Below, in pieces: positions 10,944-29,524 of a DNA stretch of 64,000 nt. How positions within the stretch are numbered: the first letter of the stretch is position 1; each line of letters opens with the position of its first letter. The notes below the pieces were generated by a model, which saw nothing but the letters and a program-made list of their open reading frames with translations, was not told the DNA's origin and made no database searches. Location of the stretch: contig NZ_CP118247.1 of the NCBI RefSeq assembly GCF_028816475.1, forward strand, positions 62,001 to 126,000, read 5' to 3'. The translations under genes were made by a program, and so were the position numbers. The DNA is from Devosia rhodophyticola (GTDB lineage Bacteria; Pseudomonadota; Alphaproteobacteria; Rhizobiales; Devosiaceae).

Positions 10944-11222
10944 TTACTTCCTCTTGGCCTTCTTGTCGGCCGCGTGACCGTAATAGGTACGGCTTGGCGC
11001 GAATTCGCCGAACTTGTGGCCGATCATGTCTTCGGTCACTGAGACCGGAACATGCTTTTGACCATTGTGGACACCGAAGGTGATGCCGACGAACTGGGGC
11101 AGAATCGTCGAACGACGGCTCCAGATCTTGACGACTTCGTTGCGGCCCGATTCACGGACCTTTTCGGCTTTCTTGAGCAGGTAACCGTCGACAAACGGGC
11201 CTTTCCAAAGCGAACGGGTCAT
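10944..11222 (-). CDS. rpsS: 30S ribosomal protein S19
   Basis: The 92-residue product starts [20 protein letters not shown] and contains [20 protein letters not shown] and the end [21 protein letters not shown]19 forms a head complex with S13 near the A-site tRNA. It lies 3 bases after rplB. Confidence 0.97.
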   Translation of the reverse strand: MTRSLWKGPFVDGYLLKKAEKVRESGRNEVVKIWSRRSTILPQFVGITFGVHNGQKHVPVSVTEDMIGHKFGEFAPSRTYYGHAADKKAKRK

Positions 11223-11225
11223 GGC

Positions 11226-12065
11226 TTATCTGCCCTTCTTCACGTGACGCGAGCGAACGATGAACTTGTCCGTCGCCTTATTGCTGCGGGTCTTCTTACC
11301 CTTAGTCGGCTTGCCCCAAGGCGTAACCGGATGACGGCCACCCGAGGTACGGCCTTCACCACCACCATGAGGGTGATCGATTGGGTTCATGGTCACACCG
11401 CGGTTGACTGGCTTGCGACCCAACCAACGTGAACGACCAGCTTTACCGAGTGCGGTATTGGAGTGATCCTGGTTCGAAACCGCGCCAACGGTTGCGAGAC
11501 ATGAACCATGAACACGACGCTGTTCGCCAGAACTGAGGCGAAGGATCGCCCAACCCTGATCGCGACCAACATACTGAGCATAAGCACCAGCAGAACGGGC
11601 AACCTGAGCGCCCTTGCGGGGCTTAAGCTCAATGTTATGAACGATCGTGCCAACCGGCATGCGTTCAAGCGGCATGGCGTTGCCGGGCTTCACGTCAACC
11701 GAACCCGTTGAAGAGATGACCTTGTCGCCCGCAGCCAAACGCTGTGGTGCAATGATGTAGGCCTGCTCACCATCCGAATAGGTAATCAGAGCTATAAACG
11801 CAGTCCGATTGGGATCATATTCCAACCGTTCAACCGTTCCAACCACGTCAAACTTGACGCGCTTGAAGTCAATCATGCGATAGGTGCGCTTGTGACCGCC
11901 ACCGCGATGGAATGCAGTGATACGACCACGGTTGTTTCGTCCACCAGATTTGGTCAGACCCTGGGTCAGACCCTTTACCGGCTTACCACCCCAAAGCTCG
12001 GACCGATCTGTCGTAATCAGATGACGGCGACCTTCTGAGGTAGGATTATATTGCTTTAAAGCCAT
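11226..12065 (-). CDS. rplB: 50S ribosomal protein L2
   Basis: A 279-residue L2. I start it at 12065 ([20 protein letters not shown]); the open frame reaches 12119 but the added 18 residues overlap the end of rplW and are unlike the family. The C-terminal [20 protein letters not shown] holds the conserved histidines that support peptidyl transferase activity and subunit joining. It stands 13 bases after rplW. Confidence 0.97.
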   Translation of the reverse strand: MALKQYNPTSEGRRHLITTDRSELWGGKPVKGLTQGLTKSGGRNNRGRITAFHRGGGHKRTYRMIDFKRVKFDVVGTVERLEYDPNRTAFIALITYSDGEQAYIIAPQRLAAGDKVISSTGSVDVKPGNAMPLERMPVGTIVHNIELKPRKGAQVARSAGAYAQYVGRDQGWAILRLSSGEQRRVHGSCLATVGAVSNQDHSNTALGKAGRSRWLGRKPVNRGVTMNPIDHPHGGGEGRTSGGRHPVTPWGKPTKGKKTRSNKATDKFIVRSRHVKKGR

Positions 12066-12078
12066 TCTTATCTCTCCC

Positions 12079-12372
12079 TCACAGGCCGGTCGAAATATCG
12101 ATCGACTGACCGTCGACAAGGGTCACAACAGCCTTCTTGATGTCGTTGCGGACACCAAGCTTGCCGCGGAAGCGCTTTACCTTGCCCTTGCGGACAATGG
12201 TATTGACTGCCTTGACCTTGACCGAGAACAGCTGCTCGACGGCGGCTTTGATCTCTGGTTTGGACGCATCGATGGAAACATCGAAAACGACCTGATTATA
12301 TTCCGAAGCCATCGTCGACTTTTCGGTCACGACCGGATTACGGATGATGTCGTAAGCGCTGAGCTTATTCAT
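12079..12372 (-). CDS. rplW: 50S ribosomal protein L23
   Basis: The 97-residue product has the L23 motifs [20 protein letters not shown] and [21 protein letters not shown]23 forms the rim of the tunnel exit and is the docking site for trigger factor and SRP. Its start overlaps the rplD stop by 4 bases. Confidence 0.97.
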   Translation of the reverse strand: MNKLSAYDIIRNPVVTEKSTMASEYNQVVFDVSIDASKPEIKAAVEQLFSVKVKAVNTIVRKGKVKRFRGKLGVRNDIKKAVVTLVDGQSIDISTGL

Positions 12373-12989
12373 GCGAACCTTGCCTCGAGCGCTTCGAGCG
12401 CTGCTTTGGTAAGGACGAGCTTCCGACGACGGAGGATGTCAACAACGTTGATCCCCTGCACAGGCAGCACGTCGATATGCGGAATGTTGCGAGCCGCCAG
12501 AGCAAAATTCTGGTCAACCGTCGCACCATCGATGATCAGCGCATTCATCCAGTCAAGCTTACCGAACGTGATGCGCAGGGCCGAAGTTTTCGGATCCTTC
12601 TGGGCAACGCTGTCCAGAACGATCAACTCGCCGGCCTTGGCCTTGGCAGAAAGCGCATGCTTGAGAGCAAGAACGCGAACCTTCTTAGGCAGATCGATCG
12701 CATGGCTGCGGGTCTCGGGACCAAATGCACGGCCACCACCACGGAATTGCGGAGCCTTGCGATCGCCGTGACGGGCGCCGCCCGAACCCTTCTGCTTAAC
12801 ATATTTCTTGCCGGTACGAGCGCCGTCGGAACGATGCTTTACCTGATGCGTGCCGGCCATAGCCTTGAGCTGCTGGTAACGGACCATCCGGTGAAGAATA
12901 TCTTCGCGAACTTCAAGACCGAAGACGTCATCGGCTAGCGATACGCTGCCCTTGGACTTCCCGTCGAGAGAGGTAATCTGGAGTTCCAT
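12369..12989 (-). CDS. rplD: 50S ribosomal protein L4
   Basis: A 206-residue L4 with the long basic loop ([35 protein letters not shown]) that lines the exit tunnel. In gammaproteobacteria L4 represses its own operon by premature termination; that mechanism is not known for this group. It overlaps rplC by one base and rplW by four. Confidence 0.97.
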   Translation of the reverse strand: MELQITSLDGKSKGSVSLADDVFGLEVREDILHRMVRYQQLKAMAGTHQVKHRSDGARTGKKYVKQKGSGGARHGDRKAPQFRGGGRAFGPETRSHAIDLPKKVRVLALKHALSAKAKAGELIVLDSVAQKDPKTSALRITFGKLDWMNALIIDGATVDQNFALAARNIPHIDVLPVQGINVVDILRRRKLVLTKAALEALEARFA

Positions 12990-13693
12990 TATTCACTCTC
13001 CCCCTGAACAGAGGCTGCTGCTGGCTTGAACGAGCCAGGAAGAGCTGCATCCTTGGGAGCAGGCTTCTTGACGGCATCCTTGATCATGATCCAACCGCCC
13101 TTGGCGCCGGGAACAGAACCTTGGATCATGATAAGCCCGCGTTCCACATCGGTCTTGACGACCTTGAGGTTCTGGGTGGTAATACGCGCATCACCCATGT
13201 GGCCAGGCATCTTCTTGTTCTTGAAAGTCTTGCCGGGATCCTGACGACCACCAGTAGAACCAATAGAACGGTGAGAAACAGAAACACCGTGGGAAGCACG
13301 CAAACCACCAAAGTTCCAGCGCTTCATACCACCGGCAAAACCCTTACCAATGGACGTTCCGGTCACATCGACCAGTTGCCCTTCAGCAAAGTGATCAGCC
13401 TGCATCTGTGCGCCTACCTCAATGAGGTTTTCCGCATCAACGCGAAACTCGGCGACGTGACGCTTGGGCTCAACCTTGGCAACAGCGAACTGGCCGCGTT
13501 CTGCCTTGGTCGTATTTTTTGCCTTGGCCTGTCCAGCGCCCAACTGAAGCGCGACATAACCATCTTTTTCCGACGTCCGCTGTCCTACCACCTGGCAGTT
13601 TTGCAGCCCGAGCACCGTGACAGGCACGTGAGCGCCGTCGTCGGTGAATATGCGGGTCATGCCCAGCTTCTGTGCGATCAAACCAGAACGCAT
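12989..13693 (-). CDS. rplC: 50S ribosomal protein L3
   Basis: The 234-residue product starts [20 protein letters not shown] and contains the core [20 protein letters not shown] and [13 protein letters not shown]. That loop reaches the peptidyl transferase centre and includes the glutamine (GRQDPGK) methylated by PrmB in other bacteria. The C-terminal 25 residues are an Ala/Pro/Lys-rich extension. It lies 83 bases after rpsJ. Confidence 0.97.
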   Translation of the reverse strand: MRSGLIAQKLGMTRIFTDDGAHVPVTVLGLQNCQVVGQRTSEKDGYVALQLGAGQAKAKNTTKAERGQFAVAKVEPKRHVAEFRVDAENLIEVGAQMQADHFAEGQLVDVTGTSIGKGFAGGMKRWNFGGLRASHGVSVSHRSIGSTGGRQDPGKTFKNKKMPGHMGDARITTQNLKVVKTDVERGLIMIQGSVPGAKGGWIMIKDAVKKPAPKDAALPGSFKPAAASVQGESE

Positions 13694-13776
13694 CGGTTGT
13701 TACCTTTTCAAATAGGCGCTGAACCGGGTCATTTTCAAGAGGACCCTATGGATGGTTAGCGCGAAAACTCAGTCAC

Positions 13777-14085
13777 TTAGAGCTTGATTTCGACGTCGAC
13801 ACCGGCGGCAAGATCGAGCTTCATCAGCGCATCAACCGTCTGTGGAGTCGGATCAACAATGTCCAGAAGACGCTTGTGGGTCCGGATCTCGAACTGTTCG
13901 CGCGACTTTTTGTCGATATGCGGCGAGCGGTTCACGGTAAACTTATCAATTCGCGTCGGCAGAGGGATCGGACCACGGACCTGAGCACCAGTACGCTTGG
14001 CCGTCGAAACGATCTCACGCGTTGATGCGTCAAGGACGCGATGGTCAAAGGCCTTAAGCCGTATGCGAATGTTTTGACCGTTCAT
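13777..14085 (-). CDS. rpsJ: 30S ribosomal protein S10 (NusE)
   Basis: A 102-residue S10, starting [20 protein letters not shown] and containing [20 protein letters not shown]. Besides its role in the 30S head it is NusE, the partner of NusB and NusG in antitermination. nusG is also encoded in this window, at 30.8 kb. It follows tuf by 66 bases and starts the S10 part of the block. Confidence 0.97.
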   Translation of the reverse strand: MNGQNIRIRLKAFDHRVLDASTREIVSTAKRTGAQVRGPIPLPTRIDKFTVNRSPHIDKKSREQFEIRTHKRLLDIVDPTPQTVDALMKLDLAAGVDVEIKL

Positions 14086-14151
14086 GTTGCAATCCTAAGG
14101 AAAAATGAACCGCAGCGCGCTTTAGACGCGCTGCGCAATTCGAAGGCTGAA

Positions 14152-15342
14152 TTACTTCAGGATCTTGGCGACGACGCCGGCACCAACGGTACGGCCACCT
14201 TCGCGGATAGCGAAGCGAAGCTTTTCTTCCATGGCGATCGGCACAATGAGCTGAACGTTCATGTTGATGTTGTCACCAGGCATAACCATTTCGGTGCCTT
14301 CTGGCAGCGTAACAATGCCGGTCACGTCAGTCGTACGGAAGTAGAACTGAGGACGATAGTTGCCAAAGAACGGCGTATGACGGCCACCTTCTTCCTTGGT
14401 GAGGATATAGGCCTCAGCAACGAAATCAGTGTGGGGGGTCACGGAACCGGGTTTGCACAGAACCTGACCACGCTCAACCTGAGTACGGTCAATACCACGG
14501 ATCAGAGCACCAATGTTGTCGCCTGCTTCACCCGAATCGAGCAGCTTGCGGAACATTTCAACGCCGGTAACGGTCGTCTTCTGGGTGTCCTTGATGCCGA
14601 CGATTTCGACTTCTTCACCAACCTTGACGATACCGCGCTCAACGCGACCGGTAACAACAGTACCACGACCCGAGATCGAGAAAACGTCTTCGATCGGCAA
14701 CAGGAACGGCTGATCGACTGGACGCTCTGGCTGCGGAATGTAGCTGTCAACAGCGGCCATCAGTTCGATCACGGCATCATGTCCGAGCTTGGCATCGCCA
14801 CCGTTCAGAGCTTCGGTGGCCGAACCCTTGATCAGCGGGATGTCGTCGCCCGGGAATTCGTAGGAGCTGAGCAGTTCGCGAACTTCAAGCTCAACCAGTT
14901 CAAGCAGCTCTGGGTCATCGACCATGTCGCACTTGTTCAGGAAGACAACCAAAGCAGGCACACCAACCTGACGGGCAAGCAGAATATGCTCGCGGGTCTG
15001 AGGCATCGGGCCGTCGGCGGCGGACACCACCAAAATGGCACCATCCATCTGGGCCGCACCGGTGATCATGTTCTTCACATAGTCAGCGTGACCTGGGCAA
15101 TCAACGTGAGCGTAGTGACGGTTAGCGGTCTCATACTCGACGTGCGAGGTATTAATGGTAATACCACGGGCCTTTTCTTCAGGAGCAACGTCGATCTGCG
15201 CGTAGTCCTTGAAGGTTGCGCCACCGGATTCGGCGAGCACCTTGGTGATCGCAGCAGTCAGCGACGTCTTACCATGGTCAACGTGACCGATGGTACCGAT
15301 GTTGCAGTGAGGCTTATTGCGGGAAAATTTTTCCTTGCCCAT
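14152..15342 (-). CDS. tuf: Elongation factor Tu
   Basis: The 396-residue GTPase delivers aminoacyl-tRNA to the ribosomal A site. G-motifs are GHVDHGKT (19-26), the switch [21 protein letters not shown] and NKCD; domains 2 and 3 follow and the protein ends [15 protein letters not shown]. It lies 51 bases after fusA in the str operon. Many alphaproteobacteria carry a second copy; only one is in this window. A long open frame on the opposite strand is a codon-bias shadow. Confidence 0.98.
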   Translation of the reverse strand: MGKEKFSRNKPHCNIGTIGHVDHGKTSLTAAITKVLAESGGATFKDYAQIDVAPEEKARGITINTSHVEYETANRHYAHVDCPGHADYVKNMITGAAQMDGAILVVSAADGPMPQTREHILLARQVGVPALVVFLNKCDMVDDPELLELVELEVRELLSSYEFPGDDIPLIKGSATEALNGGDAKLGHDAVIELMAAVDSYIPQPERPVDQPFLLPIEDVFSISGRGTVVTGRVERGIVKVGEEVEIVGIKDTQKTTVTGVEMFRKLLDSGEAGDNIGALIRGIDRTQVERGQVLCKPGSVTPHTDFVAEAYILTKEEGGRHTPFFGNYRPQFYFRTTDVTGIVTLPEGTEMVMPGDNINMNVQLIVPIAMEEKLRFAIREGGRTVGAGVVAKILK

Positions 15343-15393
15343 CGCTATTCTCCGTATTCGTTAGCCAGAAGGCCAATCTTGAGTTGAGTTTGG

Positions 15394-17484
15394 TTAGGCG
15401 TATTTGGCCTGGACTTCGTCGGCAACTGCCTGCGGAACCTGGTCGTAATGATCAAATGTCATTGAGTACTGCGCACGACCCTGGCTCATTGAGCGCAGCG
15501 AGTTCACATAACCGAACATGTTTGCAAGCGGTACGAAAGCATCCACAACCTGAACAATCCCACGGCTTTCAGTGCCCTGGATCTGACCACGTCGTGAATT
15601 AAGGTCACCGATAACGTCGCCCATGTATTCCTCTGGCGTCGTAACTTCAACCTTCATGATCGGTTCAAGGATCTTTGGCGATGCTTTGCGGATGGCTTCA
15701 CCGAAACCAGCACGACCGGCAATTTCAAAGGCAAGAACCGAAGAGTCGACGTCGTGGTATGCACCTTCAGTCAAGGTAACCTTGATGTCGACAATAGGGA
15801 AACCGATCAACGGCCCAGCGGCCATCACCGATTTCACACCCTTTTCAACACCCGGAATGTATTCCTTGGGAACTGAACCACCAACGACGGCATTTACAAA
15901 TTCGAGGCCCTTGCCCACTTCGCCCGGCTCAATGGAGAGCTTGACGCGAGCAAACTGGCCCGAACCACCCGACTGCTTCTTGTGGGTATAATCCACATTG
16001 GCAGCGCGAGTAATGGTTTCACGGTAGGCAACCTGAGGTTGACCAATGTTAGCCTCGACCTTGAACTCCCGACGCATACGGTCAACGAGAATATCGAGGT
16101 GCAATTCGCCCATACCCGAAATAATCGTCTGGCCGGACTCTTCGTCTGATTTGACGCGGAAGCTTGGATCTTCAGCAGCAAGGCGATTAAGGGCAAGACC
16201 CATCTTTTCCTGATCGGCTTTTGACTTCGGCTCAACCGAAATATCGATAACTGGCTCAGGGAAGATCATACGCTCAAGAATAACCTGCGAACTGCCGACG
16301 CAAAGCGTATCGCCCGTTGTCGTGTCCTTTAGACCAACAATCGCCACGATGTCACCGGCGAAAGCCTCAGTGATCTGCTCACGGCTGTTGGCGTGCATCT
16401 GGAACATGCGACCGATACGTTCGCGTTTTTCCTTGACGGTGTTTTCCACCATCGCGCCCTGCTCTACCTTGCCCGAGTAAATACGACAGAAGGTCAATGA
16501 ACCCATGTGCGGATCGTTGGCAATCTTGAACGCCAGCATTGACAAAGGTTCTTCGTCATCAGCGTGACGCTCAATAGGCTCTTCAGTGCGCGCGTCAATA
16601 CCGCGAATAGCTGGAATATCAGCAGGCGACGGCAAGAAGTCGATAACGCCATCAAGCAAAGGCTGAACGCCTTTGTTCTTGAATGCCGAACCTGCAAAGA
16701 CCGGGAAAAATTTCACGTCAACAGTACCGCGACGCAGCAAACGACGGATTGTGTCGTTATTAGGCGCTTCGCCGTTCAGGTAAGCTTCCATGGCGTCATC
16801 GTCGATCTCGACGGCGGCTTCAACCATAAGCTCACGATATTTTGCGGCAGATTCTTTGAGATCATCAGGAATCTCAACGATGTCCCACTGAGCGCCCAGT
16901 TCTTCATTACGCCAAACGAGAGCATTCATCTCGATCAGATCAACAACGCCCTTGAATTCGTTCTCGGCGCCGATTGGCAGCTGAACAACAACGGCCTTGG
17001 CGCCCAATCGCGAGCCGATCATTTCGACGCAGCGATAGAAATCGGCACCGATCTTGTCCATCTTGTTGACGAACACGAGGCGGGGCACATTGTATTTGTC
17101 GGCCTGACGCCAAACAGTTTCGGTCTGAGGCTCAACGCCAGCATTGGCATCCAGCAACGCAACCGCACCATCGAGCACGCGCAGCGAACGCTCTACTTCA
17201 ATGGTGAAGTCCACGTGTCCTGGTGTGTCGATAATATTAAAGCGGTGCATAGTGCCATCACGACCCTTCCAGAAGGTCGTCGTGGCCGCGGACGTGATCG
17301 TAATGCCACGCTCCTGCTCCTGCTCCATCCAATCCATAGTGGCAGCGCCGTCATGGACTTCACCGATTTTGTGCGACTTGCCCGTGTAGTACAGGACGCG
17401 CTCGGTCGTGGTGGTCTTGCCAGCATCAATGTGAGCCATGATGCCGAAATTGCGATAGTGGTCGATTGCGTATTCGCGTGCCAT
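15394..17484 (-). CDS. fusA: Elongation factor G
   Basis: A 696-residue translocation GTPase. The start is placed at 17484 ([20 protein letters not shown]) rather than the upstream in-frame start at 17496. G-motifs are [15 protein letters not shown] and NKMDK. Domain IV has [18 protein letters not shown], and domain V ends with [20 protein letters not shown]. It follows rpsG closely (12 bases) in the str operon. Confidence 0.98.
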   Translation of the reverse strand: MAREYAIDHYRNFGIMAHIDAGKTTTTERVLYYTGKSHKIGEVHDGAATMDWMEQEQERGITITSAATTTFWKGRDGTMHRFNIIDTPGHVDFTIEVERSLRVLDGAVALLDANAGVEPQTETVWRQADKYNVPRLVFVNKMDKIGADFYRCVEMIGSRLGAKAVVVQLPIGAENEFKGVVDLIEMNALVWRNEELGAQWDIVEIPDDLKESAAKYRELMVEAAVEIDDDAMEAYLNGEAPNNDTIRRLLRRGTVDVKFFPVFAGSAFKNKGVQPLLDGVIDFLPSPADIPAIRGIDARTEEPIERHADDEEPLSMLAFKIANDPHMGSLTFCRIYSGKVEQGAMVENTVKEKRERIGRMFQMHANSREQITEAFAGDIVAIVGLKDTTTGDTLCVGSSQVILERMIFPEPVIDISVEPKSKADQEKMGLALNRLAAEDPSFRVKSDEESGQTIISGMGELHLDILVDRMRREFKVEANIGQPQVAYRETITRAANVDYTHKKQSGGSGQFARVKLSIEPGEVGKGLEFVNAVVGGSVPKEYIPGVEKGVKSVMAAGPLIGFPIVDIKVTLTEGAYHDVDSSVLAFEIAGRAGFGEAIRKASPKILEPIMKVEVTTPEEYMGDVIGDLNSRRGQIQGTESRGIVQVVDAFVPLANMFGYVNSLRSMSQGRAQYSMTFDHYDQVPQAVADEVQAKYA

Positions 17485-17496
17485 TTTAAGCTCCAA

Positions 17497-17979
<483 letters not shown>

Positions 17980-18351
17980 TTACTTCGGACGCTTCGCGCC
18001 GTACTTCGAACGGCGTTGTCTGCGGTCCTTGACGCTCTGCGTATCGAGAACGCCGCGCAAGACGTGGTAGCGGACGCCGGGAAGATCGCGAACGCGACCG
18101 CCACGAATCAGCACAACCGAGTGCTCCTGGAGGTTATGTCCCTCGCCGGGGATATAGGAGATCACTTCACGCTGGTTGGTCAGGCGAACCTTAGCAACCT
18201 TGCGCAATGCAGAGTTCGGCTTCTTTGGTGTCGTTGTATAAACACGCGAACACACACCGCGCTTCTGCGGATTGGCTTCCATTGCCGGAACTTTGTTCCG
18301 CTTTGGCTTGCTGGCGCGTGGTTTGCGGATCAGCTGATTAATGGTGGGCAT
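17980..18351 (-). CDS. rpsL: 30S ribosomal protein S12 with Arg at position 88
   Basis: A 123-residue S12 starting [20 protein letters not shown]; the frame is open upstream to 18402 but the family starts at 18351. S12 lies at the decoding centre. The first conserved loop is wild type ([10 protein letters not shown]43 and K44). In the second loop the usual GGRVKDLPG reads GGRVRDLPG, with Arg88 (codon CGC) in place of the lysine whose change to Arg gives streptomycin resistance in E. coli and Mycobacterium. Asp89, target of RimO methylthiolation, is kept. It heads the str operon. Confidence 0.97.
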   Translation of the reverse strand: MPTINQLIRKPRASKPKRNKVPAMEANPQKRGVCSRVYTTTPKKPNSALRKVAKVRLTNQREVISYIPGEGHNLQEHSVVLIRGGRVRDLPGVRYHVLRGVLDTQSVKDRRQRRSKYGAKRPK

Positions 18352-18459
18352 TGAGCTCTTTCCATCGTCCAAATTCATTGCGATCACAACAAAGCAAACC
18401 AAAACGGCGCTCGCGCATGCCCTACAGGGAACGGCGGCGCCTTAGTTGCAGCGGACCGG

Positions 18460-18473
18460 GCTCCGAAAGGAGC
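18460..18473 (-). promoter_or_regulatory. Small hairpin in the rpsL leader
   Basis: GCTCC and GGAGC arms close a 4-base loop. On the minus strand the block reads AGCTCCTTTCGGAGCCCGG. A near-identical block lies in the rplJ leader (29354-29367), so the two leaders may share a recognition element. Confidence 0.5.
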
Positions 18474-18598
18474 TACGTTCTTGCGCACAAGGATTTGCTT
18501 CGTCTATCTACCCACCAGTGTGTTTGAGTGTCCTGGATGCCCGCGCAAGATGGCAGGAACCCATAGCGACATTCACGACCGACCGCTAAGGTAGGCGC

Positions 18599-18627
18599 TG
18601 TTTACTGCGGGTGACTCGTTCCGTCAA
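18599..18627 (-). promoter_or_regulatory. Predicted sigma70 promoter of rpsL-rpsG-fusA-tuf
   Basis: On the minus strand TTGACG (18622-18627) and TAAACA (18599-18604) are spaced by exactly 17 bases. The -35 is strong for alphaproteobacteria and the -10 is weak. The position gives a leader of about 240 bases before rpsL. Confidence 0.4.
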
Positions 18628-18681
18628 GGATTCTTTCCCAAGAAAATGCGTAGCTGTCATGCTTTTGGAAGTGATGGCCTT

Positions 18682-18729
18682 CAAATCCCGCCGCTGGACG
18701 GATAATTCACAATCCGTCCATAGGATTTG
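18682..18729. repeat. Nested inverted repeat after the O-methyltransferase gene
   Basis: Inner arms TGGACGGAT (18695-18703) and ATCCGTCCA (18712-18720) are perfect. Outer arms CAAATCC (18682-18688) and GGATTTG (18723-18729) extend the structure. No T run follows, so it is not a standard terminator, though it stands 81 bases past the methyltransferase stop. Confidence 0.55.
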
Positions 18730-18809
18730 GCGGTTCCCAGCCCCAATTCGGTGGCTGTCGCCGTTCTTCATCGTCAGCGTAGATCCACGCGTTGCAGTGA
18801 ACTCAACTG

Positions 18810-19475
18810 CTATCGTACGATACCGATTGCGAATCCGTCGTATCCCTTGGCACCCACCGTCTGCAGGGCCGTCGATTCAATTCGGTTCTGGCGACTCAAA
18901 GTGTCGAATGCAGCTCGCGCGCCATTGATGTTGGCGTCGGTACTTTCCGGGTCAATTACCCCTCCGCCCCGGATCACATTGTCACAGACAATGACGGTAC
19001 CCCGACGAGATAGCTTCATCGCCCAATCAAGATAATCGGGGTTACTCGGCTTGTCAGCATCAATGAAAATGAAGTCGAATGGTTCGGCGACCTCGCTGGC
19101 CAGAAGTGGCAGCGTATCGACTGCATTGCCGACACGGATGTCGACCATAGAGCTTAGGCCCGCCCGTTCAATATTGGTTTTGGCCACTGCGACGTGGTGC
19201 GGCTCAAATTCCAGTGTTGTGACTTTACCGTCAGAGGGCAACGCCCGCGCCATCCAGATAGTTGAGTAGCCGCCGAGCGTACCGATTTCGAGCACGCGGC
19301 GCGCTCGGCACATACGGACCAACAAGTGGAGCAGTTTCCCCTGCGCGGCCGAGACATCAATGGCCGGAAGTCCCTCGGCATGATTGCTTGCCAATGTTGC
19401 ATCCAGTGCGGCATTGGCAGGTATCAACTTTTCCGCAATGTAGCGGTCCACATCGGCCCAAAGTTTTGCGCTCAC
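18810..19475 (-). CDS. SAM-dependent O-methyltransferase (class I, YrrM/COG4122 type)
   Basis: A 221-residue enzyme of the caffeoyl-CoA/catechol O-methyltransferase family. The SAM-binding motif is VLEIGTLGGYSTIWMARALP (about residues 61-80). FIFIDADKPSNPDYLDW holds the metal-binding Asp, and VIVCDNVIRGGGV follows. The substrate is unknown. The GTG start at 19475 is preceded by GGGGAGGA at 7 bases. It stands alone between the rpoC terminator and the rpsL promoter, where many bacteria have rpoC followed directly by rpsL, so it is an insertion into the ribosomal block. Confidence 0.85.
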   Translation of the reverse strand: MSAKLWADVDRYIAEKLIPANAALDATLASNHAEGLPAIDVSAAQGKLLHLLVRMCRARRVLEIGTLGGYSTIWMARALPSDGKVTTLEFEPHHVAVAKTNIERAGLSSMVDIRVGNAVDTLPLLASEVAEPFDFIFIDADKPSNPDYLDWAMKLSRRGTVIVCDNVIRGGGVIDPESTDANINGARAAFDTLSRQNRIESTALQTVGAKGYDGFAIGIVR

Positions 19476-19500
19476 TTACTTTTCCTCCCCAAGTCAGAAA

Positions 19501-19523
19501 TAAAAAAGGGGGCCTAGGCCCCC
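19501..19523 (-). terminator. Terminator after rpoC
   Basis: A 16-base perfect palindrome (GGGGGCCTAGGCCCCC, 19508-19523) is followed on the minus strand by six T (19502-19507). It lies 24 bases after the rpoC stop and 26 bases before the methyltransferase start. It ends the rpoBC transcript. Confidence 0.9.
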
Positions 19524-19547
19524 TCTTCCAAATCATGTTTGCTATCG

Positions 19548-23771
<4,224 letters not shown>

Positions 23772-23849
23772 CAATTCTCTCCTCTTTCCGTCAGGTCCGG
23801 GCCGCAACCCGGACCCTTTCGGAAGTGAATGTGGTTAGGAAGTGCCGGA

Positions 23850-28025
<4,176 letters not shown>

Positions 28026-28057
28026 AAAAGCTCCTGTTTCTCTGCGATTGTCTCGGA

Positions 28058-28109
28058 GGCAAATGTCCAAAGACCCGACTATCAGCCGTCGGATATCGGG
28101 ACATTTGCC
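28058..28109 (-). promoter_or_regulatory. Long hairpin in the rplL-rpoB gap
   Basis: Perfect 11-bp arms (28058-28068 and 28099-28109) enclose a 30-base interval with further pairing (CCCGA/TCGGG, TATC/GATA). It ends 33 bases before the rpoB start. No T run follows. E. coli has an attenuator and an RNase III site in this same gap, so a processing or read-through control role is plausible; the sequence itself shows only the structure. Confidence 0.65.
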
Positions 28110-28244
28110 CTTGTGAAAGGGTAGTTAAACGCGTTCCGCAACTCTCGTCCCACGCCCCTGAGCGCGACGATCCGTCCAAATATTCACGCGGACGGAGGGA
28201 TCGGAGCGGCGCCGAAACGCCGCCCCAGAATTAGACAAGACGAA

Positions 28245-28616
28245 CTACTTGAGTTCAACCTTGGCACCAGCTGCTTCCAGCTTGGTCTTGATTTCTTCAG
28301 CTTCAGCCTTGGATGCTGCTTCCTTGATGGTCTTTGGAGCAGCTTCAACCAATGCCTTGGCTTCACCCAGGCCGAGGCCGGTGATGCCACGAACTTCCTT
28401 GATGACGTTGATCTTGTTGTCGCCGAACGAGGCAAGAACAACATCAAATTCGGTCTTTTCTTCGGCGGCAGCAGCAGGAGCACCGCCTGCGGCAGCAACA
28501 GCAACTGGTGCGGCAGCCGAAACGCCCCATTTTTCTTCAAGCATCTTGGAAAGCTCGGAAGCTTCCAGAACGGTCAAGGCAGACAGGTCGTCGACGATTT
28601 TGGCGAGATCAGCCAT
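28245..28616 (-). CDS. rplL: 50S ribosomal protein L7/L12
   Basis: A 123-residue stalk protein: N-terminal dimerisation helices ([20 protein letters not shown]), an Ala-rich hinge ([19 protein letters not shown]) and a C-terminal factor-binding domain ([20 protein letters not shown]). Several dimers bind L10 on the ribosome and recruit translational GTPases. It lies 66 bases after rplJ. The 219-base gap to rpoB contains the hairpin at 28058 and a smaller one (CCGTCC/GGACGG near 28170-28195). Confidence 0.97.
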   Translation of the reverse strand: MADLAKIVDDLSALTVLEASELSKMLEEKWGVSAAAPVAVAAAGGAPAAAAEEKTEFDVVLASFGDNKINVIKEVRGITGLGLGEAKALVEAAPKTIKEAASKAEAEEIKTKLEAAGAKVELK

Positions 28617-28682
28617 TTGATAAATCTCTCTTTGTACAGGTTGTTACGGTATGAACCGTGGAAAGCCCCGAGGGGCCCAGGT

Positions 28683-29204
28683 TTAAGCTGCTTCGTTGCT
28701 CTTTTCCGCGTGAGCGGACAACAGACGGGCGATACCACCAGCCGGTGCCACGACAACCGAGGCGATACGCGTAGCGGGCTGCTTGAGCATCCCGGCAAGC
28801 GTGGCGCGAAGTTCGTCGAGCGACGGCATGGTCGACAGTGCCTTGACGCTATCGGCGTCAAGTGCGGTTTGGCCCATGGCGCCACCAAGAACGACATATT
28901 TAGCGTTCTTTTCAGCAAACTTTGCCGCAATCTTCGGCGCAGTCATGGGGTCATCCGCATATGCAATGACGATCGGCCCGGTAAACAGGGCCGACATGTC
29001 CGCATTGTCGGTTTCGTTAAGAGCAAGCTTGGCAAGACGGTTTTTTGCGATCTTGACCTGTCCACCAGCCTGTTTGATGTCGCGGCGAAGCGATTCAAGG
29101 GCGGCGACATTCAGACCGGCGTTCTGCGCAAGTACGATCGATCCAGCACCCGAAAGGGTTGACTGAAGCGATGCGACAAGCTCACGCTTTTCCGCTCTAT
29201 CCAC
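28683..29204 (-). CDS. rplJ: 50S ribosomal protein L10
   Basis: A 173-residue stalk base protein that anchors L7/L12. I chose the GTG at 29204 (MDRAEKRELVASLQSTLSGA), with GGAG 7 bases upstream. The 29219 start would add five residues foreign to the family. The C-terminal helix, which binds L12 dimers, ends ARLLSAHAEKSNEAA. L10 with L12 represses its own mRNA leader in other bacteria, and a 320-base structured leader is present here. Confidence 0.96.
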   Translation of the reverse strand: MDRAEKRELVASLQSTLSGAGSIVLAQNAGLNVAALESLRRDIKQAGGQVKIAKNRLAKLALNETDNADMSALFTGPIVIAYADDPMTAPKIAAKFAEKNAKYVVLGGAMGQTALDADSVKALSTMPSLDELRATLAGMLKQPATRIASVVVAPAGGIARLLSAHAEKSNEAA

Positions 29205-29524
29205 TGCAAGTCTCCACATTAAGCCCGGCTAAAGTACACCGGACCGTTGCCAATTATTGTCCTGCGTCTCGAAAGACAGTCAAAACAACGGTTTAACGCC
29301 TGTCAACCGATGCCCCGAAGGACAACTGGCCTGGTTCGTACCGCAAAACACCGGCTCCAAAAGGAGCTGAAATCTTGTGGTCTTCACCCCATCTATGCTG
29401 GCACCAAATTGGCATTAAGCTAACCCGGATCGGTTAGCACCGGCAGTCTCGGACAGGACTTTTCGTTAGCATCTGCTAGCAGAGTGCTAACGTTTCGGGC
29501 GGCATCGCCGCCCAAAACTGCTAA
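29205..29524 (-). promoter_or_regulatory. Structured rplJ leader (L10-leader candidate)
   Basis: This 320-base gap between rplA and rplJ carries four hairpins in transcription order. They are GGGCGGC/GCCGCCC (29497-29513), CGTTAGCA/TGCTAACG with a nested CTGCTAGCAG (29464-29492), GCTAACC/GGTTAGC (29419-29438) and GCTCC/GGAGC (29354-29367). Three arms reuse the GTTAGC motif. A weak promoter-like TTGACT with AATAAT at a 19-base spacing lies nearer rplJ. Autoregulation by L10 is inferred from the gene position. Confidence 0.6.

Larger units (their letters stand above)
18352..18809 (-). promoter_or_regulatory. Leader and promoter region of the str operon
   Basis: This 458-bp gap between the O-methyltransferase and rpsL has no supported gene. 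On the minus strand it holds, in order, a long inverted repeat (18682-18729), a sigma70-like promoter (18599-18627) and a leader of about 240 bases with a GCTCC/GGAGC hairpin closed by a four-base loop (18460-18473). The same small hairpin occurs in the rplJ leader. Confidence 0.5.

Noticed and set aside
14041..15387. 448-residue open frame opposite tuf
   Set aside because: It mirrors the highly biased codons of EF-Tu, has no family features and would be fully antisense to a certain gene.
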